The notes: a model not told the origin generated them from the letters alone. Positions 1-6,422 are shown, counted from the first letter of the stretch. The stretch: 6,530 nt of DNA from an uncultured Lachnospiraceae bacterium (GCA_910585855.1 CAJUGZ010000244.1:1-6530), one strand, 5' to 3'. Program-made: numbers and translations.

Positions 1-20
1 AGTAGTGGCGGCTATTTTTT
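1..20. terminator. Partial GC-rich hairpin arm and T-run at the left edge (probable toxin/antitoxin 3' ends)
   Basis: The plus strand reads AGTGGCGG, then CTA, then a run of seven T. This looks like the right arm of a terminator stem plus its T tract for an RNA entering from the left, which would overlap the 3' end of the toxin gene as RatA-type antitoxins do. On the minus strand the same bases follow the toxin stop as CCGCCACT, the left arm of the toxin's own terminator. The matching arm lies outside the window, so this is an inference from half a structure. The T-run doubles as the two Lys codons (AAA AAA) of the peptide. Confidence 0.4.
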
Positions 21-101
21 TCCCTTAAAAATCTGACAACACAGACTAATTAAGGCAACAACGAACGTACAGAATAAAAATAAATTCTGATATGTAACCA
101 T
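12..101 (-). CDS. Holin-like small hydrophobic toxin peptide, type I toxin-antitoxin type (Hol-Tox family)
   Basis: This gene encodes a 29-residue peptide that starts MVTYQNLFLFCTF and ends in FKGKK. ATG is at 101-99 and TAG at 14-12. One hydrophobic segment (about residues 7-25) carries a Cys-Cys pair at 21-22 and is followed by a short basic tail. This layout, with an MVTY-type start, matches the putative holin-like toxins of Firmicutes, which are membrane peptides controlled by an antisense RNA in the style of TxpA/RatA. That family assignment is from recognition, not a search. Support for a real gene is strong for its size: a Shine-Dalgarno site AAAGGAGGG (119-111) nine bases before the ATG, and a near-consensus promoter further upstream. 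The bases just past the stop (CCGCCACT on the minus strand) look like one arm of the GC-rich hairpin usual at the ends of these genes; the other arm lies outside the window. It is transcribed divergently from the mraY-like operon. Membrane depolarisation on overproduction is the family expectation and cannot be shown here. Confidence 0.82.
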   Translation of the reverse strand: MVTYQNLFLFCTFVVALISLCCQIFKGKK

Positions 102-109
102 TGTATATC

Positions 110-166
110 GCCCTCCTTTCTTTCGTCTAGAGGGCTGTAATACCCTCCGCAAAAAACAAGAGGGGT
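110..166 (-). promoter_or_regulatory. Toxin mRNA leader with four mutually pairing segments covering the ribosome binding site
   Basis: Read on the minus strand, the leader holds, in order, CCCTC (164-160), GAGGG (147-143), CCCTC (134-130) and GAGGG (115-111); the last is the core of the toxin Shine-Dalgarno site. Each segment is fully complementary to its neighbour. Segments 2 and 3 give a compact hairpin (GAGGGT with GCCCTC, six-base loop) that leaves the ribosome site free. Segments 1-2 and 3-4 can pair instead, and 3-4 (GCCCTC with GAGGGC, 14-base loop) hides the site. The complementarity is seen directly. A switch between open and closed states is inferred by analogy with type I toxin mRNAs that are made in a translationally closed form. 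Confidence 0.55.
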
Positions 167-202
167 AAAGTCACCTTTGGCTCTATGGTTTCCCACGCTC
201 CA

Positions 203-231
203 AGTATAACACATGTTTCTTTATTAGGCAA
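203..231 (-). promoter_or_regulatory. Sigma-A promoter of the small toxin gene
   Basis: On the minus strand, TTGCCT (231-226) and TATACT (208-203) are separated by exactly 17 bases, close to the vegetative consensus. Transcription would begin near 196 and give a leader of about 95 nt before the toxin ATG. Long leaders are common in type I toxin mRNAs. Confidence 0.75.
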
Positions 232-382
232 TCACTCTATCTTATTTTTTTACCTATTTTTCCGATTTTACTTCTTTGCCTTTATATTTTTACCCTCACA
301 CCATTTTCAATTAAATTTCCCCTTTTTTAGTTAATGTACTACCATATTTACAATGATATTCCTGTATCCAAAAATACAATAC

Positions 383-410
383 TTGCTTTCTGTATACTTT
401 ATGGTATAAT
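383..410 (+). promoter_or_regulatory. Promoter of the mraY-like operon
   Basis: TTGCTT (383-388) and TATAAT (405-410) are 16 bases apart. The -10 box is preceded by TGG (402-404), giving an extended -10 (TGnTATAAT). Transcription would start around 417, leaving a leader of about 58 nt. The ribosome site AAGGAG (463-468) lies six bases before the ATG at 475. Confidence 0.75.
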
Positions 411-474
411 TATTTTGTTTCAGAGTAGGAAACCGTTAGAATATTATTTTACATAGAAAGAGAAGGAGATACAA

Positions 475-1437
475 ATGATACCATATCTGACTGGAGAAAT
501 CACAGCACTTACTGCTTTTATCGGAATTTTATTTGCTTTTGCAGCAACATGTTTTTTTATTACAAAGTTTCACGGCTGCCTTCCAAGTGATATGGGGCGG
601 GCATATGCAGTGGACGGAAAGAAATCAGCGGGTAAGCCTAGAGGAGCAGGGATAATCTTTATCTTGGTATTTGCCGGTTCAGCATTGATTTTTTCAAAAA
701 TAAATTTAGAAACAGGGATATATCTTATTTTAATTGTGGTAGAGATGCTGACCGGTTATTTGGATGATGCATCCGATCGTCCATGGAACGAATATAAAAA
801 AGGACTATTAGATTTAATTGTAGCGGTTGCAGCAGCAATTACTTTTTTGCATTTTCATTCGAATGAAGTATATTTGGCTACACTAAAAACTACAATTACA
901 ATACCTCCTGTTTTATTTTGTATCTTGACGGTGGTATTGATTTGGGGGTCGATTAATGTTACAAATTGTGCAGACGGAGTAGATGGGCTTTCTGGAACAT
1001 TGGCAATTATTACTCTTGGAACAATTTATTTAATCGGGGAGATCACAGGACATACCGATGATTTCTTTTTTTTAATTTTATTGTTTATCGTTTGTATTCT
1101 TGGTTATCTTTGGTATAACGCTACTCCTAGCCGAATTATGATGGGAGATGCGGGGTCACGTGCAATGGGGATATTTATCGGTATTGCTGCTTTAAAGACA
1201 GGAAGTCCTTTTTTATATCTGCCTGCAGCATTTGTATTGGCTATGGATGGGGGATTGGGATTGATAAAGGTAGCGTTGCTGCGTTTCTGCCGAATATCGA
1301 TTTTAAAAAATATTCGTACTCCGCTGCACGATCATGTACGGAAAAATATGGGCTGGTCAAATACACAGACCGTATTTCGTTTTGGAATTATTCAGATTGT
1401 AATTGCGATTGCTACGATTTATTTATTAATTTTATGA
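475..1437 (+). CDS. mraY: Phospho-N-acetylmuramoyl-pentapeptide transferase (MraY family)
   Basis: MraY moves phospho-MurNAc-pentapeptide from UDP to undecaprenyl phosphate, making lipid I at the inner face of the membrane, the first membrane step of peptidoglycan synthesis. The product has 320 residues, normal for the family, and is strongly hydrophobic with about ten predicted membrane spans. Family motifs appear in the right order: GKPRGAG (53-59, the place of GTPTMGG), the Asp pair D97-D98 in GYLDD, NVTNCADGVDGL (161-172), MMGDAGS with D225 (222-228), and PLHDH (283-287) followed by GWSNTQ. The last motif is usually PxHHH, so the middle His is replaced by D286. The C-terminal GWS-TQ-RF signature favours MraY over the WecA/TagO relatives, which end in a different His motif. 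The start is fixed by AAGGAG at 463-468. It is the first gene of an operon with map, away from any other visible division and cell wall genes, so it may be a second copy or a relocated sole copy. Confidence 0.82.
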   Translation: MIPYLTGEITALTAFIGILFAFAATCFFITKFHGCLPSDMGRAYAVDGKKSAGKPRGAGIIFILVFAGSALIFSKINLETGIYLILIVVEMLTGYLDDASDRPWNEYKKGLLDLIVAVAAAITFLHFHSNEVYLATLKTTITIPPVLFCILTVVLIWGSINVTNCADGVDGLSGTLAIITLGTIYLIGEITGHTDDFFFLILLFIVCILGYLWYNATPSRIMMGDAGSRAMGIFIGIAALKTGSPFLYLPAAFVLAMDGGLGLIKVALLRFCRISILKNIRTPLHDHVRKNMGWSNTQTVFRFGIIQIVIAIATIYLLIL

Positions 1438-1464
1438 AAAAGAAAATAGAAAGGAATAAAAAAG

Positions 1465-2334
1465 ATGAAACTGGGAAGAAATGATGCCTGCTGGTGCAAA
1501 AGCGGAAAAAAGTATAAAAATTGTCATCTTGCAATGGACGAAAAAATACAACGATTTGCTGAGAGAGGAGATCTTGTGCCAACTCCTGAAATGATAAAAA
1601 ATGAGGAACAGATTGCCGGAATTCGTGAGGCAAGCAAGTTAAATACCGAGGTTTTGGATATGATTACAGAGCATATACAGGAAGGGATTTCTACAGGGGA
1701 GTTGGATCGATTACTCTATGAATTTACGGTTTCTAGAGGCGGAATTCCGGGACCATTACATTTTGAAGGCTATCCAAAGAGTGTTTGTATTTCGATTAAT
1801 GAAGTGGTTTGCCATGGGATTCCAGATGATAAGCAGATTTTACAGTCAGGTGATATTGTAAATGTAGATGTAACTACCATTTATCATGGATACTATGGAG
1901 ATGCTTCCCGTATGTACTGTATTGGAGAGGTGTCGGAAGAGAAGAAGCGGCTGGTTCGTGTGACAAAAGAGTGCTTGGATTTAGGGCAGAAAGCAGCTCA
2001 GCCATGGGCGCATTTAGGTGATATTGGTTATGCAATTAATACTCATGCCGAAGCAAATGGATATAAAGTGGTAGTGGAAATCGGTGGTCATGGAGTAGGT
2101 TTAGCGATGCATGAAGATCCATGGGTAAGTCATATTGGGCAGCCGGGAACGGATATGCTGATTGTGCCGGGTATGATATTTACGATTGAGCCTATGGTAA
2201 ATATGGGGGCTGCAGCAGTGGAAACCAGCAAGGAAGACGGCTGGACAGTTCGGACAGTGGACAGAAAACCTTCGGCGCAGTGGGAATATACGATTTTAAT
2301 TACACCAAACGGAAATGAGATTTTAACAAAATGA
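1465..2334 (+). CDS. map: Type I methionine aminopeptidase with N-terminal SEC-C zinc motif
   Basis: This cytoplasmic metalloprotease removes the initiator Met from new proteins. The product has 289 residues, longer than the roughly 250-265 of plain bacterial MetAP. The first 21 or so residues form a SEC-C-like zinc motif, CWC (9-11) and CH (20-21), which may help ribosome or chaperone contact (inference). The catalytic domain has all five metal ligands: D135 in NVDVT, D146 in YGDAS, H209 in GGHGVG, E242 in IEPM and E274 in WEYT. The substrate-site histidines H117 (CHGIP) and H216 (AMHEDP) are also present, so the enzyme should be active. The ribosome site AAGGAA (1451-1456) lies eight bases before the ATG. 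The gene begins 27 bases after mraY, and its TGA overlaps the ATG of the next gene. Clostridia often carry a further map near the ribosomal protein operon, so this may be one of two. Confidence 0.93.
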   Translation: MKLGRNDACWCKSGKKYKNCHLAMDEKIQRFAERGDLVPTPEMIKNEEQIAGIREASKLNTEVLDMITEHIQEGISTGELDRLLYEFTVSRGGIPGPLHFEGYPKSVCISINEVVCHGIPDDKQILQSGDIVNVDVTTIYHGYYGDASRMYCIGEVSEEKKRLVRVTKECLDLGQKAAQPWAHLGDIGYAINTHAEANGYKVVVEIGGHGVGLAMHEDPWVSHIGQPGTDMLIVPGMIFTIEPMVNMGAAAVETSKEDGWTVRTVDRKPSAQWEYTILITPNGNEILTK

Positions 2335-2798
2335 GAGAATCAGTAAGAAAACGAATTTATTGGTGCTTTTTGGTTTTAAGTCTGATTTGGATGGGAGTGA
2401 TTTTTTTCTTTTCCGCACAGCCTGCCGTGGAATCTGCAGAACTTAGTACAGGAACGGTAAATTGGATGATTTCTTCTTTTTCTGAAGTTTCTATTTTGCA
2501 GACTTTGACGGAAAAAGGAATCTTAGAATTCTTGGTAAGAAAATTGGCACATGCTGCCGAATATGGAGTGTTGGGAATTTTATTGGGGTGTACGATTTTT
2601 TTTCATAAACATTGGAATTTTAAATGGCAGCTTAAAACAGTGGCATTGTGCTGTTTTTATGCCTGTAGTGATGAGCTTCACCAATTATTTGTACCGGGAC
2701 GTGCCGGGCAGATACGGGATATTGTAATTGATACGATAGGAGCATGTTGTGCGGTTTTGGTCTTAACATTACTTCTAAACAGGACACTCTCTGCATAG
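2331..2798 (+). CDS. VanZ-family membrane protein
   Basis: The product is a 155-residue integral membrane protein with four likely spans (about 9-28, 76-92, 101-113 and 131-149). It shows the VanZ-like signatures in order: FFFSAQP (25-31), RKLAHAAEY (70-78), DELHQLFVPGR (114-124), and two further conserved acidic positions, D130 and D134, in IRDIVIDTIGA. VanZ itself gives low-level teicoplanin resistance in enterococci, but most family members are uncharacterised and this context does not point to glycopeptide resistance because no van ligase or dehydrogenase genes are present. Its ATG overlaps the map stop codon (ATGA at 2331-2334) and the upstream Shine-Dalgarno site is poor, so translation is probably coupled to map. 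Placement after mraY fits an envelope role, though no biochemical function can be assigned. Confidence 0.85.
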   Translation: MRESVRKRIYWCFLVLSLIWMGVIFFFSAQPAVESAELSTGTVNWMISSFSEVSILQTLTEKGILEFLVRKLAHAAEYGVLGILLGCTIFFHKHWNFKWQLKTVALCCFYACSDELHQLFVPGRAGQIRDIVIDTIGACCAVLVLTLLLNRTLSA

Positions 2799-2863
2799 GA
2801 TTAGGTAACAAAGGAAAGCAGGGTGGAGATGGAGTGCAGCAGCGGCTCCGTATCGGGTGATAA

Positions 2864-5803
2864 ATGAAAGAAATTAGAAAAGGCGACTGGTTTGAAACAG
2901 ACAGAAAGCAGGGCCTTTCCGAAGAGGAAGTAAAGAAAAGAAGGGCAGTCTGCGGAAAAAACGAATTGGAACAAGAGAAAAAGAAATCATTTGTTGTTTT
3001 ATTATTGGAACAGTTAAATGATCCTTTGATAGCGGTACTCATAGTAGCAGCAGGAATTTCTGTCCTGCTGGGGGAATTCTATGATGCCGCTATTATTGCT
3101 TTTGTGATTGCACTAAATGCTGTGGTGGGAGTGATACAGGAAGGGAAAGCAATGCGTGCATTGGATGCCTTAAAAAAGCTGACCAGTCCGGCAGCGATTG
3201 TACGAAGAGAAGGAGAAGTAAAGGAAATTGATGCCTCTTTATTAGTTCCCGGAGATGTGGTACTGTTGGACGCAGGATGTCAGATACCAGCAGATATGAA
3301 AATTATAGAGGCGGTAAGTTTAAAAATAGAGGAATCAGCATTGACAGGTGAATCCATTCCGGTAGAAAAAAGGGTATATCAGGGAGTGCAGGAGCAGTCG
3401 AAGGATCTTTTTTCCGATAATATGGCATATATGACAACAAATGTACTGAATGGAAGAGGAGAAGGCATTGTTACTGCAACCGGAATGGAAACACAGATTG
3501 GAAAGATTGCACATTCTATAAAAAATACAGCATTAGAAGCAACACCTTTGCAGAAACGGCTGGCGGATATGGGAAAACTGCTTAGTATTTTGGCTGTAGT
3601 GCTGTGTGTATTATTGTTTGGAATTGCTGTGCTTCAGAAACGAAACTTGCCGGAGATGCTGATTACAGCAATTTCTTTGGCTGTAGCAGCCGTACCAGAA
3701 GGGCTTCCGGCAGTCGTTACGATTGTATTGGCATTGAGTGTATCTAGAATGGTAAAAATTCATGCGATAGTCAGAAGGCTTCCTTCTGTAGAAACATTAG
3801 GATCTGTCAGTGTTGTATGTAGTGATAAAACCGGAACTTTAACGGAAAATCATATGACGGCAGTGGCGTATTATGCAGATGGCAGAATTTGCAGATTAGA
3901 TCGAACAGACATTCGAAGAGAGCAGGAAAAAAAGAAAGAGAAATGGTTTGGAAAGGAAAAGGAAAGAAGACCAGTCAAAAAAGAAAATAGTAAGAAGGAG
4001 AAGAAAGAACCTAATAGAGCAGGCATAAAAATAGAAACGGAGAATAGAAAAAAAGAAGTATGGCAAATCAGCAGAGAGAGAAAACAACTTTCACAAATGT
4101 CATTGTCATCATCTGTATCGCAGGCATCAGGAGAGTCGAAATGGGTGTTTGAAGAAAAAGGCATCGAACAGTATAGAAGGATGTTAGAGGGATTTCTTCT
4201 TTGTAATGATGCTGTAATAGGGGAAAACTGTGTAGGAGATCCTACAGAAATTGCACTGCTTGAAATGGTGTCTGAAAAAGTTCGAAATGAAATTCTCTCT
4301 TCTGCATCTCGTATCACAGAAATTCCGTTTTGTTCGGAACGAAAGAAAATGACAACACTGCACAGAAGAAAGTCAAGGCAGATTGTCTATAGTAAGGGAT
4401 CGATAGAAGAAATTTTAAAACAGTGCAGTTATATAGAAGACAGAGGAAAAATTCTTCCGCTATCTGCAGAACGCAGGCAGCAGATTCTAAAAGCAGCAAA
4501 AGAAATGTCGGATCAGGCACTGCGTGTATTGGCAACCTGTTATCGGGAGGGAACGGACGCAGCAGATTTGACAGCGATAGGACAAAAAGATGAAAAAAAG
4601 GAACAGGAATGGATTCGCCGTTTGGAACGTGATATGATCTTTACCGGAATAGTGGGGTTAAAAGATCCGGTAAGAGAAGGAGTAAAAGAAGCTGTTTCCC
4701 TTTTTAAAGGTGCAGGAGTAAAAACGGTAATGATTACCGGAGATCATGTAGATACAGCACTTGCGATTGCAAGGGAGTTAGGGATTGCAGAAAAGAAAGG
4801 AGAATGTCTGACCGGAGCAGAGTTAGAATCGATGTCAGAAGAAGAGATGCGAAGGCGTTTGCCGGGGATTCGTCTGTTTGCCCGTGTTTCTCCTGTACAT
4901 AAAGTAAAGATTGTAAAAGCCTTTAAAGCAGCCGGAAATATTGTTGCTATGACAGGAGATGGGGTAAATGATGCTCCTTCTTTAAAAGCGGCTGATATTG
5001 GAATTGCAATGGGAAAAAACGGAACGGATGTGGCGCGCAATGCAGCAGATTTTATTCTGACAGATGACAATTTTACTACAATAGAACGGGCAATTGAAGA
5101 AGGAAGAGGAATTTATGAGAATATACGAAAATCCATTCTTTTTTTGCTTTCTTCTAATTTTGGGGAAATCATTACCATGTTTTTTGCGATTTTATTTTGG
5201 CTGCCTTCGCCACTTCGTGCCAGTCATATTCTTTGGATTAATTTGATTACGGATTCTCTTCCAGCACTTGCATTGGGGATTGATGAAAACGATACTGCTT
5301 ATTTGATGCACCATCCTCCAAGAAATCCGAAAGAAAGCCTGTTTGCAAAAGGGGGATTGTTTCTGACCCTTTTTTATGGAGTTGTAATTGCAGGAATTAC
5401 ACTATTGGCTTTCTTTACGATTCCTTATGGCTATCTGACAGCGAATCAGCTTCCGCTTACCCTGCAGAATATTTTGCAGATTTTAGCCGTTCCAGAGGTA
5501 TTGAGCCGTTCGCAGACTTATGCATTTACTGTATTAGGGCTTTCACAGCTTTTTCACGCAATCGGAATGAGAAATATTCATGTGCCAGTTTTAAAATCTG
5601 GTCTGTTTAGAAATCAGTTGATGCTGCTGGCATTTTTTATCGGGCTTTCTCTTCAGATTGCAGTAACGGAAATTCCATATCTGACCATGTGTTTTGGCAC
5701 GGCTCAGCTTTCTCTTTTAGAGTGGGGTGCATTGCTTTTGATTGCAGCAATTCCGCTGTTTCTTCATGACGGACTTTTGGCATTTTCAAAACGGGAAACA
5801 TAA
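2864..5803 (+). CDS. P-type Ca2+-transporting ATPase (P2, SERCA/PMCA-like)
   Basis: This is a membrane pump that uses ATP to expel cations, most likely Ca2+. All P-type landmarks are present: TGES (161-164) in the actuator domain, PEGLP (278-282) in M4, the phosphorylated Asp D321 in CSDKTGTLTEN, F489 and KGS (511-513) in the nucleotide domain, TGD (625-627), and TGDGVNDAP with D699 and D703. Ca2+ ligands of the SERCA type are E279 (M4), N765 and E768 (M5), and N793, T796 and D797 (M6); the M8 position equivalent to SERCA E908 appears to be Q895. About ten spans are visible, with M7-M10 after residue 829. At 979 residues it is longer than typical bacterial members (near 870-910) because of a charged insertion at about 351-427. 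The start is bounded by in-frame TGA and TAA (2858-2863). The ribosome site GGTGAT (2856-2861) can pair with the 3' end of 16S rRNA. It lies 65 bases after the VanZ-like gene, with no clear promoter between, so it is probably the last operon gene. Confidence 0.92.
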   Translation: MKEIRKGDWFETDRKQGLSEEEVKKRRAVCGKNELEQEKKKSFVVLLLEQLNDPLIAVLIVAAGISVLLGEFYDAAIIAFVIALNAVVGVIQEGKAMRALDALKKLTSPAAIVRREGEVKEIDASLLVPGDVVLLDAGCQIPADMKIIEAVSLKIEESALTGESIPVEKRVYQGVQEQSKDLFSDNMAYMTTNVLNGRGEGIVTATGMETQIGKIAHSIKNTALEATPLQKRLADMGKLLSILAVVLCVLLFGIAVLQKRNLPEMLITAISLAVAAVPEGLPAVVTIVLALSVSRMVKIHAIVRRLPSVETLGSVSVVCSDKTGTLTENHMTAVAYYADGRICRLDRTDIRREQEKKKEKWFGKEKERRPVKKENSKKEKKEPNRAGIKIETENRKKEVWQISRERKQLSQMSLSSSVSQASGESKWVFEEKGIEQYRRMLEGFLLCNDAVIGENCVGDPTEIALLEMVSEKVRNEILSSASRITEIPFCSERKKMTTLHRRKSRQIVYSKGSIEEILKQCSYIEDRGKILPLSAERRQQILKAAKEMSDQALRVLATCYREGTDAADLTAIGQKDEKKEQEWIRRLERDMIFTGIVGLKDPVREGVKEAVSLFKGAGVKTVMITGDHVDTALAIARELGIAEKKGECLTGAELESMSEEEMRRRLPGIRLFARVSPVHKVKIVKAFKAAGNIVAMTGDGVNDAPSLKAADIGIAMGKNGTDVARNAADFILTDDNFTTIERAIEEGRGIYENIRKSILFLLSSNFGEIITMFFAILFWLPSPLRASHILWINLITDSLPALALGIDENDTAYLMHHPPRNPKESLFAKGGLFLTLFYGVVIAGITLLAFFTIPYGYLTANQLPLTLQNILQILAVPEVLSRSQTYAFTVLGLSQLFHAIGMRNIHVPVLKSGLFRNQLMLLAFFIGLSLQIAVTEIPYLTMCFGTAQLSLLEWGALLLIAAIPLFLHDGLLAFSKRET
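3914..4144 (+). other. Basic, then serine-rich insertion in the ATPase (residues about 351-427)
   Basis: This in-frame segment separates the end of the phosphorylation-site strand region from the nucleotide-binding domain. Residues 351-400 contain 21 Lys/Arg and 11 Glu, and residues 403-425 contain nine Ser. The DNA is strongly purine-rich on the plus strand and includes a run of seven A (3927-3933). The segment looks disordered and surface-exposed, since motifs on both sides stay in register. The boundaries are approximate, set by where family-like sequence stops and resumes. Confidence 0.7.
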
Positions 5804-5809
5804 AACATT

Positions 5810-6382
5810 TTAGAAAATCTGTCTTAAGGCTAGGAGGATTAGGATGATTCCGCCAAGTGGTGCAAGATTCCATTTGCCAAGATGTGACATCCATTTACCG
5901 CAGCCAAAACCGGCGTAGAGGGCAAGCAGGCATCCGAAAAAGGAAAGTACGGCACAGCTAAGACGTGGATAGAAGGCAGTGCCAGCACCTACTCCTGCAG
6001 CGATACAGTCTAATGCCAGTGCCGTTCCTAAAGAGAATGATTCTTTGGCGGATAGGATACCGTTGTGATCGCTGTCTGCCTGTTGGATTTGATTGGATAA
6101 AAAAAGGCTTTTTTTAAGGCGCATCAGACCTAAACAGAGCAAAATAATACCGCCTAATAGGGAGGCAGCAGAACTAAAGGAGGCAGCAAGCTGTCCAAAC
6201 AGCAGAGAAAAACTTAAAAATACAGCAGAGATACCGCTGATAATAACAGATGAAAGAAAAGGAATTTGAATTTTTCCGCTTCCGTAGGAAAAGCCGGTGA
6301 AAAATACGTCTATGGATAGTGCAGTTACTAAAAGGAAGGCATTTTCCAAACCGTAGGGAAGAAGGATAAATATATGATTCAT
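5810..6382 (-). CDS. ytaF: YtaF-type sporulation membrane protein (MntP/YtaF cation-transport superfamily)
   Basis: The product is a 190-residue membrane protein made of two similar halves of about three spans each. Each half carries a conserved Asp in a helix: D25 in ALSIDVFFTG and D125 in ALALDCIAAG. This duplicated pattern is typical of the MntP/YtaF/LysE-like transporters. The linker has DSDHNGILSAKE (103-114), which matches a canonical EF-hand loop (D1, D3, N5, G6, S9, E12) and precedes SLGTALALD, as I recall for YtaF; this favours YtaF over MntP. YtaF is linked to sporulation by annotation, but its substrate is not established. I start it at the ATG at 6382-6380, because GGAG (6395-6392) lies nine bases upstream. 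A TTG at 6397-6395 is in frame but overlaps that ribosome site. It is convergent with the Ca2+ ATPase gene, with six bases between stops. Confidence 0.8.
   Translation of the reverse strand: MNHIFILLPYGLENAFLLVTALSIDVFFTGFSYGSGKIQIPFLSSVIISGISAVFLSFSLLFGQLAASFSSAASLLGGIILLCLGLMRLKKSLFLSNQIQQADSDHNGILSAKESFSLGTALALDCIAAGVGAGTAFYPRLSCAVLSFFGCLLALYAGFGCGKWMSHLGKWNLAPLGGIILILLALRQIF
6041..6076 (-). other. EF-hand-like Ca2+-binding loop in the YtaF-like protein
   Basis: The twelve residues DSDHNGILSAKE fit the EF-hand loop: acidic or polar ligands at positions 1, 3, 5, 9 and 12, Gly at 6 and a hydrophobic residue at 8. The loop sits in the hydrophilic linker between the two membrane halves. Metal binding is inferred from the pattern alone. 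Confidence 0.65.
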
Positions 6383-6412
6383 AATAGAATACTCCAATAA
6401 GTAAATAATTTT

Positions 6413-6421
6413 AGTATATCA
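6413..6421 (-). promoter_or_regulatory. Extended -10 promoter of the ytaF-like gene
   Basis: On the minus strand, TGATATACT (6421-6413) is an extended -10 box (TGnTATACT) about 30 bases upstream of the chosen ATG. The expected -35 position falls in a C-rich stretch with no match to TTGACA, so recognition would rest on the extended -10. The leader would be only about 25 nt. Confidence 0.5.
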
Positions 6422-6422
6422 T

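Larger units (their letters stand above)
102..474. other. Intergenic region between the divergent toxin gene and the mraY-like operon
   Basis: This stretch of 373 bases has no credible gene. Positions 102-231 hold the toxin leader and promoter on the minus strand, and 383-474 hold the operon promoter, leader and ribosome site on the plus strand. The middle (about 232-380) is very AT-rich with T-runs on the plus strand. It contains only a small inverted repeat, TGTAT (363-367) with ATACA (374-378), lying just upstream of the operon -35 box. I see no tRNA, riboswitch core or repeat array in it. Confidence 0.7.

Noticed and set aside
2331..2798. Glycopeptide resistance gene call for the VanZ-like protein
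   Set aside because: No van ligase, dehydrogenase or dipeptidase genes are nearby; VanZ-like proteins are widespread in Firmicutes without such a role.
2632..3042. Minus-strand open frame of 136 codons across the vanZ-like/ATPase junction
   Set aside because: It overlaps two well-supported plus-strand genes, has no recognisable domain and no good ribosome site.
3871..4317. Minus-strand open frame of 148 codons opposite the ATPase
   Set aside because: It is the antisense of the purine-rich insertion and reads as Phe/Ser/Leu low complexity; the plus-strand frame holds clear P-type ATPase motifs on both sides.
5807..5818. Inverted repeat ATTTTAGAAAAT between convergent genes as a terminator
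   Set aside because: The stem is all A/T with a two-base loop and no T-run follows, so it cannot act as an intrinsic terminator.
5637..5894. Minus-strand open frame of 85 codons
   Set aside because: It overlaps the 3' ends of both the ATPase and ytaF-like genes in another frame and matches no family.
6383..6397. TTG start at 6397 for the ytaF-like protein
   Set aside because: The TTG overlaps the GGAG that serves the ATG at 6382; the five extra residues add nothing family-like.
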